Of a stretch of DNA of 64,000 nt, positions 38,540-47,571 are shown in pieces; the first letter of the stretch is position 1, and each line of letters opens with the position of its first letter. The translations under genes were made by a program, and so were the position numbers. Origin of the DNA: Endozoicomonas acroporae (GTDB lineage: Bacteria; Pseudomonadota; Gammaproteobacteria; Pseudomonadales; Endozoicomonadaceae). The stretch spans positions 38,494 through 102,493 of the forward strand of contig NZ_PJPV01000056.1 in assembly GCF_002864045.1 (NCBI RefSeq). Direction: 5' to 3'. The notes under the pieces were generated by a model. The model had not been told where the DNA came from and searched no databases. It saw only the letters and a program-made list of their open reading frames with translations.

Positions 38540-38797
38540 ATGATTAGGGGTTATTACGCACCACAAGCCAACACTTTCCACACACTTGCGCTGGTCAAAC
38601 GCTTTGGCAAGTTTATTATTGTGGAGTCAGTAATCACCGACAGCCGTAACACCATCAGCATAATACGTATTGTTCAATCACTGCCGAAGAGACAGGTCAC
38701 CACTTATACGGGCAGCCTCGAACAGCAGGCACACTTCCCTCAGCAGCCAGAAAGCGATAGCATGCGCCACCAGAAGCTTGAATATGCTGTCGAGTGA
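38540..38797 (+). CDS. Doubtful small ORF, 85 residues
   Basis: An open frame starting MIRGYYAPQANTFHTLALVK in the 620-bp region between rlmE and yhbY. No good ribosome site, no recognisable domain and no membrane segment. It could be a short unannotated gene or chance. Nothing else is apparent in 38400-39019 beyond the MITE-2 end and promoters that must lie here for the divergent genes. Confidence 0.25.
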   Translation: MIRGYYAPQANTFHTLALVKRFGKFIIVESVITDSRNTISIIRIVQSLPKRQVTTYTGSLEQQAHFPQQPESDSMRHQKLEYAVE

Positions 38798-39019
38798 CTT
38801 ATATGCTGCCAGCCTGAGCCCCATTCCGCAGTCCACGGCGCTGGACATTAATTCGCTCTCTTCGACACCCAGTCAATGACCGTTAAGCGCTCCATGAACA
38901 GTACTTTTCTGTCCCCAACCTGCATTAACGAAAACTTCTCTGGAAAAATACGGTCATACCCATCATCAGATATCGTGTATGACGATTCGTTATTAAAGAA
39001 ATTATCAGGAATAGCAAAC

Positions 39020-39331
39020 ATGAGCTTGAATGCAGCCAAAAAGAAGCATTTCCGTACCATCGGCCACAACCTGAACCCTGTCGTCATTGTGGCAGACAAG
39101 GGGCTGACAGATGGCGTGGTTGAAGAAACATTACGCGCACTGAATGACCATGAACTGATCAAAGTGAAATTCGCCATTGGCGACCGGGAAACCCGCCAGC
39201 AACTGGTTAGCGAACTGATCAGCGCCACAAACTCTGACCTCATTCAAACGATTGGCAAAATCGCACTGATTTTCAAAGCCGCCGACAAACCCAATCCGGC
39301 ACTCTCAAACCTGCTGAGAGTCCAGGGCTAA
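39020..39331 (+). CDS. yhbY: RNA-binding protein YhbY (CRM domain)
   Basis: 103 residues from the ATG at 39020, which has AGGAA upstream; the open frame extends further but the family starts at MSLNAAKKKHFRTIGHNLNP. The single CRM domain has the diagnostic GLTDGVVEETLRALNDHELI and the family's GNRE-type loop in a GDRE form (IGDRETRQQ). YhbY binds pre-50S particles and helps 23S assembly. It is divergent from rlmE, as in E. coli. Confidence 0.93.
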   Translation: MSLNAAKKKHFRTIGHNLNPVVIVADKGLTDGVVEETLRALNDHELIKVKFAIGDRETRQQLVSELISATNSDLIQTIGKIALIFKAADKPNPALSNLLRVQG

Positions 39332-39338
39332 ACCGAAC

Positions 39339-39360
39339 AGGCCACGATGGTGGCCTTTAT
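39339..39360 (+). terminator. Terminator after yhbY
   Basis: AGGCCAC (39339-39345), loop GATG, GTGGCCT (39350-39356), then TTAT. Short T-tract. It is positioned 8 bp after the yhbY stop. Confidence 0.55.
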
Positions 39361-39381
39361 CAACGATTGGCTGGCAAGCAA

Positions 39382-39762
39382 TTATTGCCCTGCCACTTTC
39401 GCCGCCAGGATTGCCTGAAGCTTATAAATATTGGTTTTGCTGTTAAATTCCATCTGCATTGACTCTGGCTGGCCGGAAATCCATATTTTCAGTTCAGCAT
39501 CCAGATCAAAATGGCCTACGGACTCCACGGTAAACATGGTGATCGACTTATAAGGTATTGAGCGATATTCAACCTTGCGTCCGGTAAGCCCCTGCTTGTC
39601 GATCAGAATCAACCGGTGATTGGTCAAAACCACCATATCCCGCACCAGCTTATAGGCCAGCTCTATGGACTCCGACGGATTAAGAATGGTTGCCAGATCC
39701 TCCATTGCTTCCGTATTGCTCATCTCACCTGCATTGCCCAGTAAGGCATCAAACAGACCCAT
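39382..39762 (-). CDS. PH domain-containing protein
   Basis: 126 residues from the ATG at 39762, with AAGGAG 8 nt upstream. The pattern NPSESIELAYKLVRDMVVLT, NHRLILIDKQGLTGRKVEYR, SIPYKSITMFTVESVGHFDLD and AELKIWISG is that of the bacterial pleckstrin-homology family (YvbH/bPH_1 type), which is compact, soluble and of unknown molecular role. Full length. It is convergent with yhbY and flanked upstream by MITE-2 copy C. Confidence 0.8.
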   Translation of the reverse strand: MGLFDALLGNAGEMSNTEAMEDLATILNPSESIELAYKLVRDMVVLTNHRLILIDKQGLTGRKVEYRSIPYKSITMFTVESVGHFDLDAELKIWISGQPESMQMEFNSKTNIYKLQAILAAKVAGQ

Positions 39763-39815
39763 AGCATTTCTCCTTAATTTTTCACAGGTTATCAGCAAGC
39801 ATCATTTTTCGGGGA

Positions 39816-39979
39816 TAAGTAGTTGGCCAAATGGAATCGTATATTTCTGGCTAAGTGGGCAGTTACTATGCAAGGCACAACGCAGGGAGCATAGCCGTAG
39901 CTATGTGACCGTAGTTGTAACGCCGCAGAGTGACTGCCCACTTAGTCAGAAAATACGATTTCATTTGGTTAACTACTTA
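39816..39979. mobile_element. MITE-2 copy C (164 bp)
   Basis: Nearly identical to copy B, in the same orientation, with the complete terminal inverted repeats. It sits between the PH-domain gene and the 3' end of the long repeat/nucleotidyltransferase gene, at the border of core and accessory sequence. Confidence 0.85.
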
Positions 39980-40016
39980 CCAATGATCATGTTCAATGCG
40001 TCGAGTCTACCTGATC

Positions 40017-43000
40017 TTATTCAGGATTCATCATCGCCAGCAGCACTTTGACAAAATCCTTCCTCTTGAGCTGGTAATCATTAACGAGCTGAGTTGTCGC
40101 CAGCCAGCCGTTAACCCTGTGCTCAAAATCATCACGGCACACATGGGTGGCCAATTTTATTTGAAGATTCCCAGTCAGTTCATGAAGGCGATGTTGTTCC
40201 TGTCGAAGCCGGTCAGTCCGGCAGTTTGGTGTTTCGGGTTCTTCCTCACAGCGCAGGGCGATAAACTGCCGGGCTTTATTCAGGGTAAGCAGTGAGCGTA
40301 TCAGCAAGCCATAAATGCGCTCATGGGCGTTTTGAGGATCGTTAAAAAGAAGGGTTCGAGGTATGTCAAATACAGCCCCTTTTTGTAATTTCCTTGTCAG
40401 CGGATCAAGGTTCTCAACAAGGTATTCCAGCGCATCGTTCAATAATCTGGTTTCTTCAGTAAACGACAAACACCATACAGGCCTTTCAACACCAGGGACG
40501 TGAACGGCCAGTCGTGCTTCATTCGTATCAATGACTCTGGAGTCCACACTGACTTGCAGCCCCATCGTTTTGATCCCCAAATCACCGTATCTAAGATCAA
40601 TATTGCAGGCCTGTGGCAATTTAATCGCCTGACACCCCGGGACCGGCCTGAAGGTGATGCTTTGTGTGATTTCTGAATCCTCATCGGTGTTCAGTGCCTG
40701 CAACTTCTCAAAGAGTATGGTGGCCGATTTTTCTGTCGTACAGATAATGTCAATATCATTAAATGCCGTGCAGAGGTTCTGCAAAAAACGGGCGTATGAA
40801 CCAGTAATCAGAATGGGGGGATCGGCATAAGAGCGATTGACGTCCTGAATAATTTCCAGTGCTTTTAGCGTCAGCGCATCTAACCGCTGAGCTTGCTTGT
40901 CCTGGAAACCTGGTCCCCTTGTTTTTGCCCATTGCTTCCGGGCTTGAGCCACAATGGTGGAAAATAATGCCTGAGCAACCGATGCATTATCTGGTGCATT
41001 CCTGAACTCCTTAACCTGAGGAGGGGAAAGGTCTTCCTGGCCAGGATTGGTATCGGATACCTCTAACGGTTTTGCTACCCGGCCATAGTTGTCAATACCA
41101 CTTCTGGGGATAACCGGCTGAAACAGCCGCTGATCAGATATATTGGCTTTGGAGCTGTATTGTTCAAACCAGCAGCGCAACGCATGGCGCTGCTTACTTC
41201 CTTCAGGGAAACTATTAAGGCACTCCAGCACCTGATCCTTATGGATTTGTCGTCCATCAATAGGCAGTCTCTTACTGTAGCAATGAGCCAGGAAGAAGAA
41301 ATGCAGGCGTAAATTCTGAAATGAGCGCCTCAGTGTATTGATGGATTGCAATACCTGTTTTGCTGATACGCTCTGATGATTCATTGGCAGCTCATGCTGC
41401 ATCGCCATGAATTTCAGGATACATTGCACTCGATGCTGCTCATCGTCTTTGACCGATAAGTTGTTTAAGGTTTGACAGGCTTCTTGAAAAATGTCCTGAA
41501 CCTCGCTGGCTTCATCATACGGCTGACATTGTTCCAGCCGTTGAATCAGAAACCTGGTTTGTCTTGAAGAATGATCCCCGGGCACTGTATTAAACGCTGC
41601 CAATACTCTCTGGTTATCCAAACAGGAGCCATGCACTATTCTTGCATTCAATGCCAGCTGGGAATAAAAAATAGCCCTTTCCAGCAGCCAACCACCACGG
41701 ACATAGTCTTTAGCCACCTCATCCGGGTTGACCTGCTGGCCATTCAACAACATGCCCCTGAAGCAGCATTCTGCCTTGAAGCGCACAACCCCCAGCTTGC
41801 CTTCCGGACTGTCCGGGAACGCTTTAACCACCGTATCCGGTGTCACCGGCCGATCCTGTAACGGCACCCCCCTCAGGCAACATTCCGCTTTGAAGCGCCC
41901 TATCCCCAGTTTGCCTTCCGGACTCGTCGGAAAATCCTTGATCACCTCAGCCGCTGTGACCTGCTGGCCATTGAGCAACATACCCTTCAGGCAACATTCC
42001 GCTTTGAAACATGCCAGCGCCAGTTTTGCCCTGATTGCCTGAAAACCCTTAACCACCTCATTCGGTGTAACCTGCTGACCATTCAGTGCGATGCTCCTCA
42101 GGCAACACTGCGCTTTGAAGTGTGCTATCGCCAGTTTACTGTCCGAACACTTCGGTAAATCCTTAACCACCATATCCGGTTTGATCTGCCGGCCATTCAA
42201 CGCCAGGCCCCGCAGGCAACACTCCATTTTGAATTGCGCTACACCCAGTTTGCCTTCCGGGCTTGCCGGAAAATCATTAACCACCGCAGCCGCTGTAACC
42301 TGCCGGCCATTCAGCAACATACCCCTCAGGCAACATTCCGCTTTGAAACGGGCAAGCCCCAGTGCTGCCCTGGCTGCCCGATACTCCTTAACCACCTCAT
42401 CCGGTGTAACCTGTTGACCATTCAACAGCTTCCCCCTAAAGCAACATTGTCCCTTAAACTGCGCCAGATCAAGTGTCGCTTTAACGGCCTGATAATCCCT
42501 GACCACCGCTTCCGGTATAACCCGTTGGCCATTCAACGGCACCCCCCTCAGGCAACATTGCGCTTTGAAACGTGCCAGCGGCAGTGTCGCGTTAATGGCC
42601 AGATAATCCTTAACCACCGCATCCGGCGTGACCTGCAGGCCATTCAATAGCAGCCCCCGCTGGCAACATTCTGCTTTGAAGCGTGCCAGCTCCAGTGGGG
42701 CTTCGGCGGCCTGATAATCCTTTGCCACCGTTTCCGGTGCCACCTGCTGGCCATGCAATAGCAAGCTCCTCAGACAACATTCCGCTTTGAAGCGTGCCAG
42801 CGCCAGTGGCGCCCCGACTGCCTGATAATCCTTAACCACCTCATCTGCTGTGACATGCTGGCCATGCAATGGCAAGTTGTTCAGGCAACATTCAGCTTTA
42901 AAGCGCGCTATACCCAGTTTGCCTACCGGACTATCCGGGAAATACTTAACCACTTCATCCGGTGTCACCTGCTGACCATTCAGCAGCCAGCCCCTCAAAC

Positions 43001-43769
43001 AACATTCTTCGGTAAAGCGCGCTATCCCCAGCTTACCTTCCGGACTATCCGGGTAATCCTTAACCACTTCCTCCGGTGTGATCTGCCGACCATTCAACGG
43101 CAGGCACTTCAGGCAACATTCCGCTTTAAAACGGGCTATCCCCAGTTTGCCTCCCGGACTATCCGGGAAATCCTTAACCACCTCATCCGGTGTAACCTGT
43201 CGGCCATTCAACAGCAGATACCTAAGGCAACATTCCGACTTGAAGCGCGCCAGCTCCAGTGTTGCCCCGATGGCGTGATAAGCCATGACCACCGAATCCG
43301 GAGTGACCGGATGACCATTCAAGTACAGGCCCATCAAACAACATTCCGCCATGAAGCGTGCTATCGCTAATTTGAACTTATGATTTCGATCTGGCTGTCG
43401 GGAGAACTCTTCAATGACCTGAATCGGGGTAACGACTCTATTGCCATGCAGAATGTTCTGTAAGCACAGTTTTTGCAGGAAAAAGCCGCTTCTGATAGAA
43501 GATGTATCATGTCCATAGGCTGTAAGCACATCAGCCGAAGTGATTTGACGTCCTTGTAATGGTTTTTGTTCCCAAAAAGCATCCTCAACACACTTGCCAT
43601 TATACAGAGCGGTGCCTGTGACTCTTTGGGAACTAAGGTTTGAGACACTTTTACCGTAAAATGCACTTACGGAAGGGTCAGAAACCCTGCTTGAACAGGC
43701 CTGTTGATCAACCCAGCAAGCAGGCTTTGAGTGGGCGATTAATGCTGCTTTCAGAATAAAATCCTGCAC
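40017..43769 (-). CDS. Solenoid-repeat / nucleotidyltransferase-like protein, long paralogue (15 repeats)
   Basis: 1250 residues from the GTG at 43769; the codon before it is TGA, so this is the first possible start. Same layout as 5718-8864: a short N-terminus (QDFILKAA), two degenerate units (EDAFW-QK-LQGRQIT-ADVLTAY), fifteen tandem repeats (136-696), a helical middle region and a C-terminal domain. That domain has GSYARFLQNL (G990-S991), then NDIDII (D1005, D1007) and VSVD (D1076), the expected nucleotidyltransferase acidic triad. The PVWCL-F-EETRLLND helix and the rest of the C-terminus are also shared. Five more repeats account for nearly all of the length difference. No signal peptide, no membrane segment. 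Function unknown; AMP/UMP transfer is possible from the fold. It is 131 bp downstream of the kinase gene on the same strand. Confidence 0.75.
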   Translation of the reverse strand: MQDFILKAALIAHSKPACWVDQQACSSRVSDPSVSAFYGKSVSNLSSQRVTGTALYNGKCVEDAFWEQKPLQGRQITSADVLTAYGHDTSSIRSGFFLQKLCLQNILHGNRVVTPIQVIEEFSRQPDRNHKFKLAIARFMAECCLMGLYLNGHPVTPDSVVMAYHAIGATLELARFKSECCLRYLLLNGRQVTPDEVVKDFPDSPGGKLGIARFKAECCLKCLPLNGRQITPEEVVKDYPDSPEGKLGIARFTEECCLRGWLLNGQQVTPDEVVKYFPDSPVGKLGIARFKAECCLNNLPLHGQHVTADEVVKDYQAVGAPLALARFKAECCLRSLLLHGQQVAPETVAKDYQAAEAPLELARFKAECCQRGLLLNGLQVTPDAVVKDYLAINATLPLARFKAQCCLRGVPLNGQRVIPEAVVRDYQAVKATLDLAQFKGQCCFRGKLLNGQQVTPDEVVKEYRAARAALGLARFKAECCLRGMLLNGRQVTAAAVVNDFPASPEGKLGVAQFKMECCLRGLALNGRQIKPDMVVKDLPKCSDSKLAIAHFKAQCCLRSIALNGQQVTPNEVVKGFQAIRAKLALACFKAECCLKGMLLNGQQVTAAEVIKDFPTSPEGKLGIGRFKAECCLRGVPLQDRPVTPDTVVKAFPDSPEGKLGVVRFKAECCFRGMLLNGQQVNPDEVAKDYVRGGWLLERAIFYSQLALNARIVHGSCLDNQRVLAAFNTVPGDHSSRQTRFLIQRLEQCQPYDEASEVQDIFQEACQTLNNLSVKDDEQHRVQCILKFMAMQHELPMNHQSVSAKQVLQSINTLRRSFQNLRLHFFFLAHCYSKRLPIDGRQIHKDQVLECLNSFPEGSKQRHALRCWFEQYSSKANISDQRLFQPVIPRSGIDNYGRVAKPLEVSDTNPGQEDLSPPQVKEFRNAPDNASVAQALFSTIVAQARKQWAKTRGPGFQDKQAQRLDALTLKALEIIQDVNRSYADPPILITGSYARFLQNLCTAFNDIDIICTTEKSATILFEKLQALNTDEDSEITQSITFRPVPGCQAIKLPQACNIDLRYGDLGIKTMGLQVSVDSRVIDTNEARLAVHVPGVERPVWCLSFTEETRLLNDALEYLVENLDPLTRKLQKGAVFDIPRTLLFNDPQNAHERIYGLLIRSLLTLNKARQFIALRCEEEPETPNCRTDRLRQEQHRLHELTGNLQIKLATHVCRDDFEHRVNGWLATTQLVNDYQLKRKDFVKVLLAMMNPE
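41680..43364 (-). repeat. Fifteen tandem 37-38-codon coding repeats
   Basis: Units follow (I/L)ARFKAECCLRG--LNGQQVTP-EVVKD(Y/F), with the Cys-Cys pair in all fifteen. Two linker types occur: PDSPEGKLG and QA--A-L. Blocks of the PDSPEGKLG type are adjacent (units 2-4), which suggests local duplication of units. The reading frame is uninterrupted. Confidence 0.9.
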
Positions 43770-43900
43770 TCATCAATAACGCCGTTCGACCTTAAAACAA
43801 TGATTAAGTTCCATTCAAAAGGTGCCAGGCCGAGAGATAAACCTCAAACCGAAAGGCAGGTGCAAGTGGTAGGATCACGGTCAGATCCGGGTAACTGACA

Positions 43901-46753
43901 CTAAAAAACAGAAAAATCTGCCGCGAACTTTTTATGCAAGTAATCCTTGTAGACTGCAATATTTTCCTCTGACTCCAAAAGTGCTGTCACTTTATACTTC
44001 AGATCATTTTGAGAACCTTGAAGTTCATGCTGGTATTGAACGGGAGAGAAGTTCACCAGGCGACTCTCCGCTAATTTTTTAACGGTCAGCGAATCCAGTT
44101 TCTGCCCTATTAATGGATTTAAAACCTCAGCATAAGCAGATCGCAGCAAAGCAATATGCTTCATTTTGGTTGCCGATGGCGAATCAATATCCTGACGAAT
44201 AAGTTTCTCTCCAACGACACTTTCACACACAAATTCAGCAAACCAGGTGACAGTGTCCTGCGCCCCTCTGGTATATGCGTCCGGCCTGGTGAGAATAGAC
44301 AAAAACTCATTCTCTAAAGCATCAAAATTTGCCACAGGTCCTTTAGCTGCGAGCATAGCCAGCAAACTCCTTGCCGCACTGGCTTCATCCATTTTTTCCA
44401 AATCCGCCATATAAACTGCCAGTTGTTTGCTTTTACCGGGGTCACCTTCCCTGCCATCTTGAAAATAATGAGAGAGGTAAGATTTCTTAAACTTTGCCAC
44501 ATTTTCTGACGTGAACTGATATTTTGAAATTCCGGGAGTGGAGGCCAGCAGTGATTCAGCCCAGCCATTGTCTGCTGTTAAAGCATCTGTGACCTGAACC
44601 CGTGTAGCAAAACCTTTGGTTAAAAAATCGCACGCCTGCCGCTTACTTTCTTCGTTACCTTTTAACATCTTTTCTGCCAGCGCTTTAGCCTGGGATGAAA
44701 CTGCCTCCAAATGAATTAGTTGAGTCTTCGTGAAATCAGACTGCCGACGGGGATATAAGGAAAAAGGCCTTAAATTGGACTTATGGGTATAGGTGGCTCC
44801 AATATTGCAAAAAATAAATATTCCAATCTCTTCCAGTAATCTGATCTGCTCAGAATTGGATAGCTGGGTTTCTATAATACCAGGCAATATCGTACAAAAA
44901 TCAGCTTTATCTATATCACCCCGATTACTTGCTACCTTTTTCAACCTATCCAAAGGTGCCTTTAGATTTTTAGACAGCTTACTCGAAAGTTCCTTTACTT
45001 TCGTCTCTTGAGAAGCTTTCTCAGCCAGCAGTTTTTGCTCATTGATTTCAAATTCTTCCAATTTAGACGTTGCAAGCTTTTGATCATTTTCCACTTTTCT
45101 CAGCTTTAGTTTATATTGAGAATTTCTATTTTGTGCCTCTGTGAGTGCCTGCTCAGCCTCTATACGCGCTGCCTCCGCCTCGTTACGCGCTATATCCACC
45201 TCCCGATTCTGCTCCTCTGCCTTGGCAACCTCTTCTATCAACGTCTCCAATTCTTTTTCTTGATTGAAAAGGACTCCTTTCATCTTTTTTACTTCTTCTG
45301 TCTGCGCTTCCAGTATACGAGATTTCAGCTCGACATCACTTTGCGCACTTTTTGCCACAGCTTTATAATGAGCAGTTTGTTTTTCCAGCGATTCGGTTTC
45401 TTGCTGCTGTTTTTCAAACTTCAGCTGTTGTACCTGCATTAACTTTTCCAATTTCTGGTTCTGCTCTTCTTTCATCTTATCGATTGCAATCTGCTGCACT
45501 TCCAATTTCATCTGCATTTCATATTCTTTCGCAGCACCTTCTTCTTTTAGTTGTTTGAATTTCTGTTCTGTTATACCCTGTCTTTTAACTAAACTACGGC
45601 TTTGTTCTATCAACGTTAGTTCCTTTTTCAAACTTTCAACGCTATCTTTGGCCAACTTCAATTGACTAGCAGCTTCTTCAATGATTTTGTATCCACTGGA
45701 AAAAGCGGTCATTTTCCCCAGGCATTCGTCTAAGTCGGGACGAGAGGCGCTGTTTGTCGAAACCATCTGAGTTAAGAAACCTGACAGCTGCTGGACGAAA
45801 TCATTACTGTCTATCCTGAGTTTTGGAAGAAATTTCGCCAGATTTAGTTTTAAGTCCTTACGCTGAACAGTCCGAGACTCGGCAACTTTATATTTACCAG
45901 GTTCATCAGAAAATAAATTCAACAAAATAATTCCAAGGGAAAACACCATCGACTTGGCTGTAATTTCTGATTTCTGGTGTTGGTCAGGCTCAATAAAAAA
46001 CGGTGTCCCCACTAGATTCTGGGGCCTGGGCACTGATGGATCTTCAAGATCAAATACATGGGCATTGTCAATAAAAAAGATCTCTTTATTAACCTCATCA
46101 TACATCATGTTGGACGGTTTAAGATCAGGATGAACTAACCCCCCAGCCACGAAAGTCTTAGCACAAATCAACATAGCCACAGCACAGTCAAACCTGTCTT
46201 TCAGTGGCCATTTTTGATCATCAAAATACTTCTGCAAACATTCTCCGGGAATGCGTAGTTGATCCAGATATTGGTAACCTTTAAATTTTCCAGCACCTAA
46301 CGATCCGGGCTGAACCGAATGAAAATCCATTTCACTCCGGGCAACTTCAGTGTTTCTCTGGATCTTCATAATTCTGTTATATTGCTGCCCTTGAGGAACT
46401 CCCCAACATTTCTCTGACTTTCGGACCAAATGACTACTTTCATAGACTTTTCCAAAAGCACCTTTGCCTATATATGAACTGTTTTTATCGTGAACCTGGA
46501 TAATGAAAGGTTTCTCTCCAGCCCTTTTAAAGCCAACTAGTCGATCAAAATAACTGAACTTCACTAAACAATGACAGGAGTGATCTGAGCTACTGTGATG
46601 ACGTACTTTAAGCTGACCATATAATTCTTCAGCCATTCTGGCTTCCTGGGGGGACAATTCACGAATGAACTTAATCTCCTGGGCATTTCGTTGCTTGCCA
46701 CCGACTGACTCCGTCTGACGCGGTGGGGTTGCAAAGGATGGAGGGTAAAGCAT
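43901..46753 (-). CDS. Eukaryote-like protein kinase with long coiled coil
   Basis: 950 residues; ATG at 46753 with AGGAA 7 nt upstream. The kinase domain (about 85-345) has the Gly loop IGKGAFGKVYE (95-105), Lys130 in RIMKIQR, the catalytic loop VHPDLKPSNMM (Asp210, Lys212, Asn215), the metal-binding Asp229 in FFIDNAH (DFG replaced by DNA) and GTPFFIEPD as activation-segment end. HRD is HPD. So the catalytic Lys, Asp, Asn and Asp remain, while the usual supporting residues differ. Residues about 355-610 are a near-continuous heptad-rich coiled coil (ARNEAEAARIEAEQALTEAQ). The last 340 residues are an unassigned helical domain. No membrane segment. An injected effector or scaffold is plausible; AT-richer than core genes. 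Confidence 0.85.
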   Translation of the reverse strand: MLYPPSFATPPRQTESVGGKQRNAQEIKFIRELSPQEARMAEELYGQLKVRHHSSSDHSCHCLVKFSYFDRLVGFKRAGEKPFIIQVHDKNSSYIGKGAFGKVYESSHLVRKSEKCWGVPQGQQYNRIMKIQRNTEVARSEMDFHSVQPGSLGAGKFKGYQYLDQLRIPGECLQKYFDDQKWPLKDRFDCAVAMLICAKTFVAGGLVHPDLKPSNMMYDEVNKEIFFIDNAHVFDLEDPSVPRPQNLVGTPFFIEPDQHQKSEITAKSMVFSLGIILLNLFSDEPGKYKVAESRTVQRKDLKLNLAKFLPKLRIDSNDFVQQLSGFLTQMVSTNSASRPDLDECLGKMTAFSSGYKIIEEAASQLKLAKDSVESLKKELTLIEQSRSLVKRQGITEQKFKQLKEEGAAKEYEMQMKLEVQQIAIDKMKEEQNQKLEKLMQVQQLKFEKQQQETESLEKQTAHYKAVAKSAQSDVELKSRILEAQTEEVKKMKGVLFNQEKELETLIEEVAKAEEQNREVDIARNEAEAARIEAEQALTEAQNRNSQYKLKLRKVENDQKLATSKLEEFEINEQKLLAEKASQETKVKELSSKLSKNLKAPLDRLKKVASNRGDIDKADFCTILPGIIETQLSNSEQIRLLEEIGIFIFCNIGATYTHKSNLRPFSLYPRRQSDFTKTQLIHLEAVSSQAKALAEKMLKGNEESKRQACDFLTKGFATRVQVTDALTADNGWAESLLASTPGISKYQFTSENVAKFKKSYLSHYFQDGREGDPGKSKQLAVYMADLEKMDEASAARSLLAMLAAKGPVANFDALENEFLSILTRPDAYTRGAQDTVTWFAEFVCESVVGEKLIRQDIDSPSATKMKHIALLRSAYAEVLNPLIGQKLDSLTVKKLAESRLVNFSPVQYQHELQGSQNDLKYKVTALLESEENIAVYKDYLHKKFAADFSVF

Positions 46754-47080
46754 AACTCATTCCTGCAATTAAAAATTTGATTATGAAGATTTGATCATTA
46801 AAAGTTTAAATAGTTCTTTATCGTTGTTAATTAACCTGACAGAAAGTCAAATCAAAGTTCCATAAAGTGATTCGAGATACTAAATATTATTTTCCATTTG
46901 TTTTCACATAAATCACTAACCAATTGGTAAGCGTTTATAACATCCCGACTCATCTTCTGAAGTAGAATGGCCAATGGATAGAATATATTCGATGACAGTT
47001 GGTTAACTGATTATGAAGGGCAAGATGCTAAGAACACACAGAGAAACAGTAAAAGAACTTTATGGCAGGGTGAAAACAAA
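46754..47080. other. AT-rich intergenic region with a decayed MITE-2-like end
   Basis: 327 bp between the kinase gene and the alpha-operon terminator. 46963-47016 (AATGGCCAATGGATAGAATA...GTTGGTTAACTGATTATGA) resembles joined ends of MITE-2. No ORF. The kinase promoter must lie here; several A/T-rich hexamers exist but none is a good match with the right spacing. Confidence 0.4.
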
Positions 47081-47105
47081 AAAGCCGGGATAACCCGGCT
47101 TTTTT
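47081..47105 (-). terminator. Alpha operon terminator after rplQ
   Basis: Minus-strand AGCCGGG, loop TTAT, CCCGGCT followed by T6. It lies 6 bp after rplQ and closes the ribosomal block. Confidence 0.9.
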
Positions 47106-47110
47106 CTGAC

Positions 47111-47503
47111 TTATTCTTCGTCAGCGGACTCTACTGCTGCAACAGCAGGACGGTCCAGCAACTCGACATAAGCCATAGGCGCGTTGTCACCATGACGGAA
47201 TCCGCACTTGATGATACGGATGTAACCGCCTGGACGCTCTTTGAAACGCGGGCCCAGATCAGTAAACAGTTTGCCTACCGCAGCCTTGTTACGGAGACGA
47301 TCGAACGCCAGCCGACGGTTAGCAACGCTGTCTTCCTTAGCCAGGGTGATCAGCGGTTCAGCAACACGGCGCAGCTCTTTCGCTTTTGGCAGTGTTGTCT
47401 TGATTACTTCGTGCTCAACCAGGGAAGCAGCCATATTCTTGAACATCGCTTTGCGATGAGAACTGTTCCGGTTAAGCTTGCGGCCACTCTTACGATGACG
47501 CAT
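47111..47503 (-). CDS. rplQ: 50S ribosomal protein L17
   Basis: 130 residues (127 in E. coli). Starts [20 protein letters not shown], diagnostic of L17, which sits beside the polypeptide exit tunnel. The core [20 protein letters not shown] is conserved and the acidic tail (AAVESADEE) is variable. It is the last gene of the alpha operon, 68 bp after rpoA. Confidence 0.98.
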   Translation of the reverse strand: MRHRKSGRKLNRNSSHRKAMFKNMAASLVEHEVIKTTLPKAKELRRVAEPLITLAKEDSVANRRLAFDRLRNKAAVGKLFTDLGPRFKERPGGYIRIIKCGFRHGDNAPMAYVELLDRPAVAAVESADEE

Positions 47504-47571
47504 GGCACAAACTTCCTCTTCTTACCAGGAACCGCTTCTGTTTCTGCAACAGTGGCGGCTCCTGGCTGCAA

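Noticed and set aside
41680..43364. Plus-strand ORFs inside the repeat array of the long paralogue (for example 41728-42417 and 42855-43370)
   Set aside because: They are read from the complementary strand of the coding repeats and inherit their periodicity. The minus-strand frame is continuous over 1250 codons.
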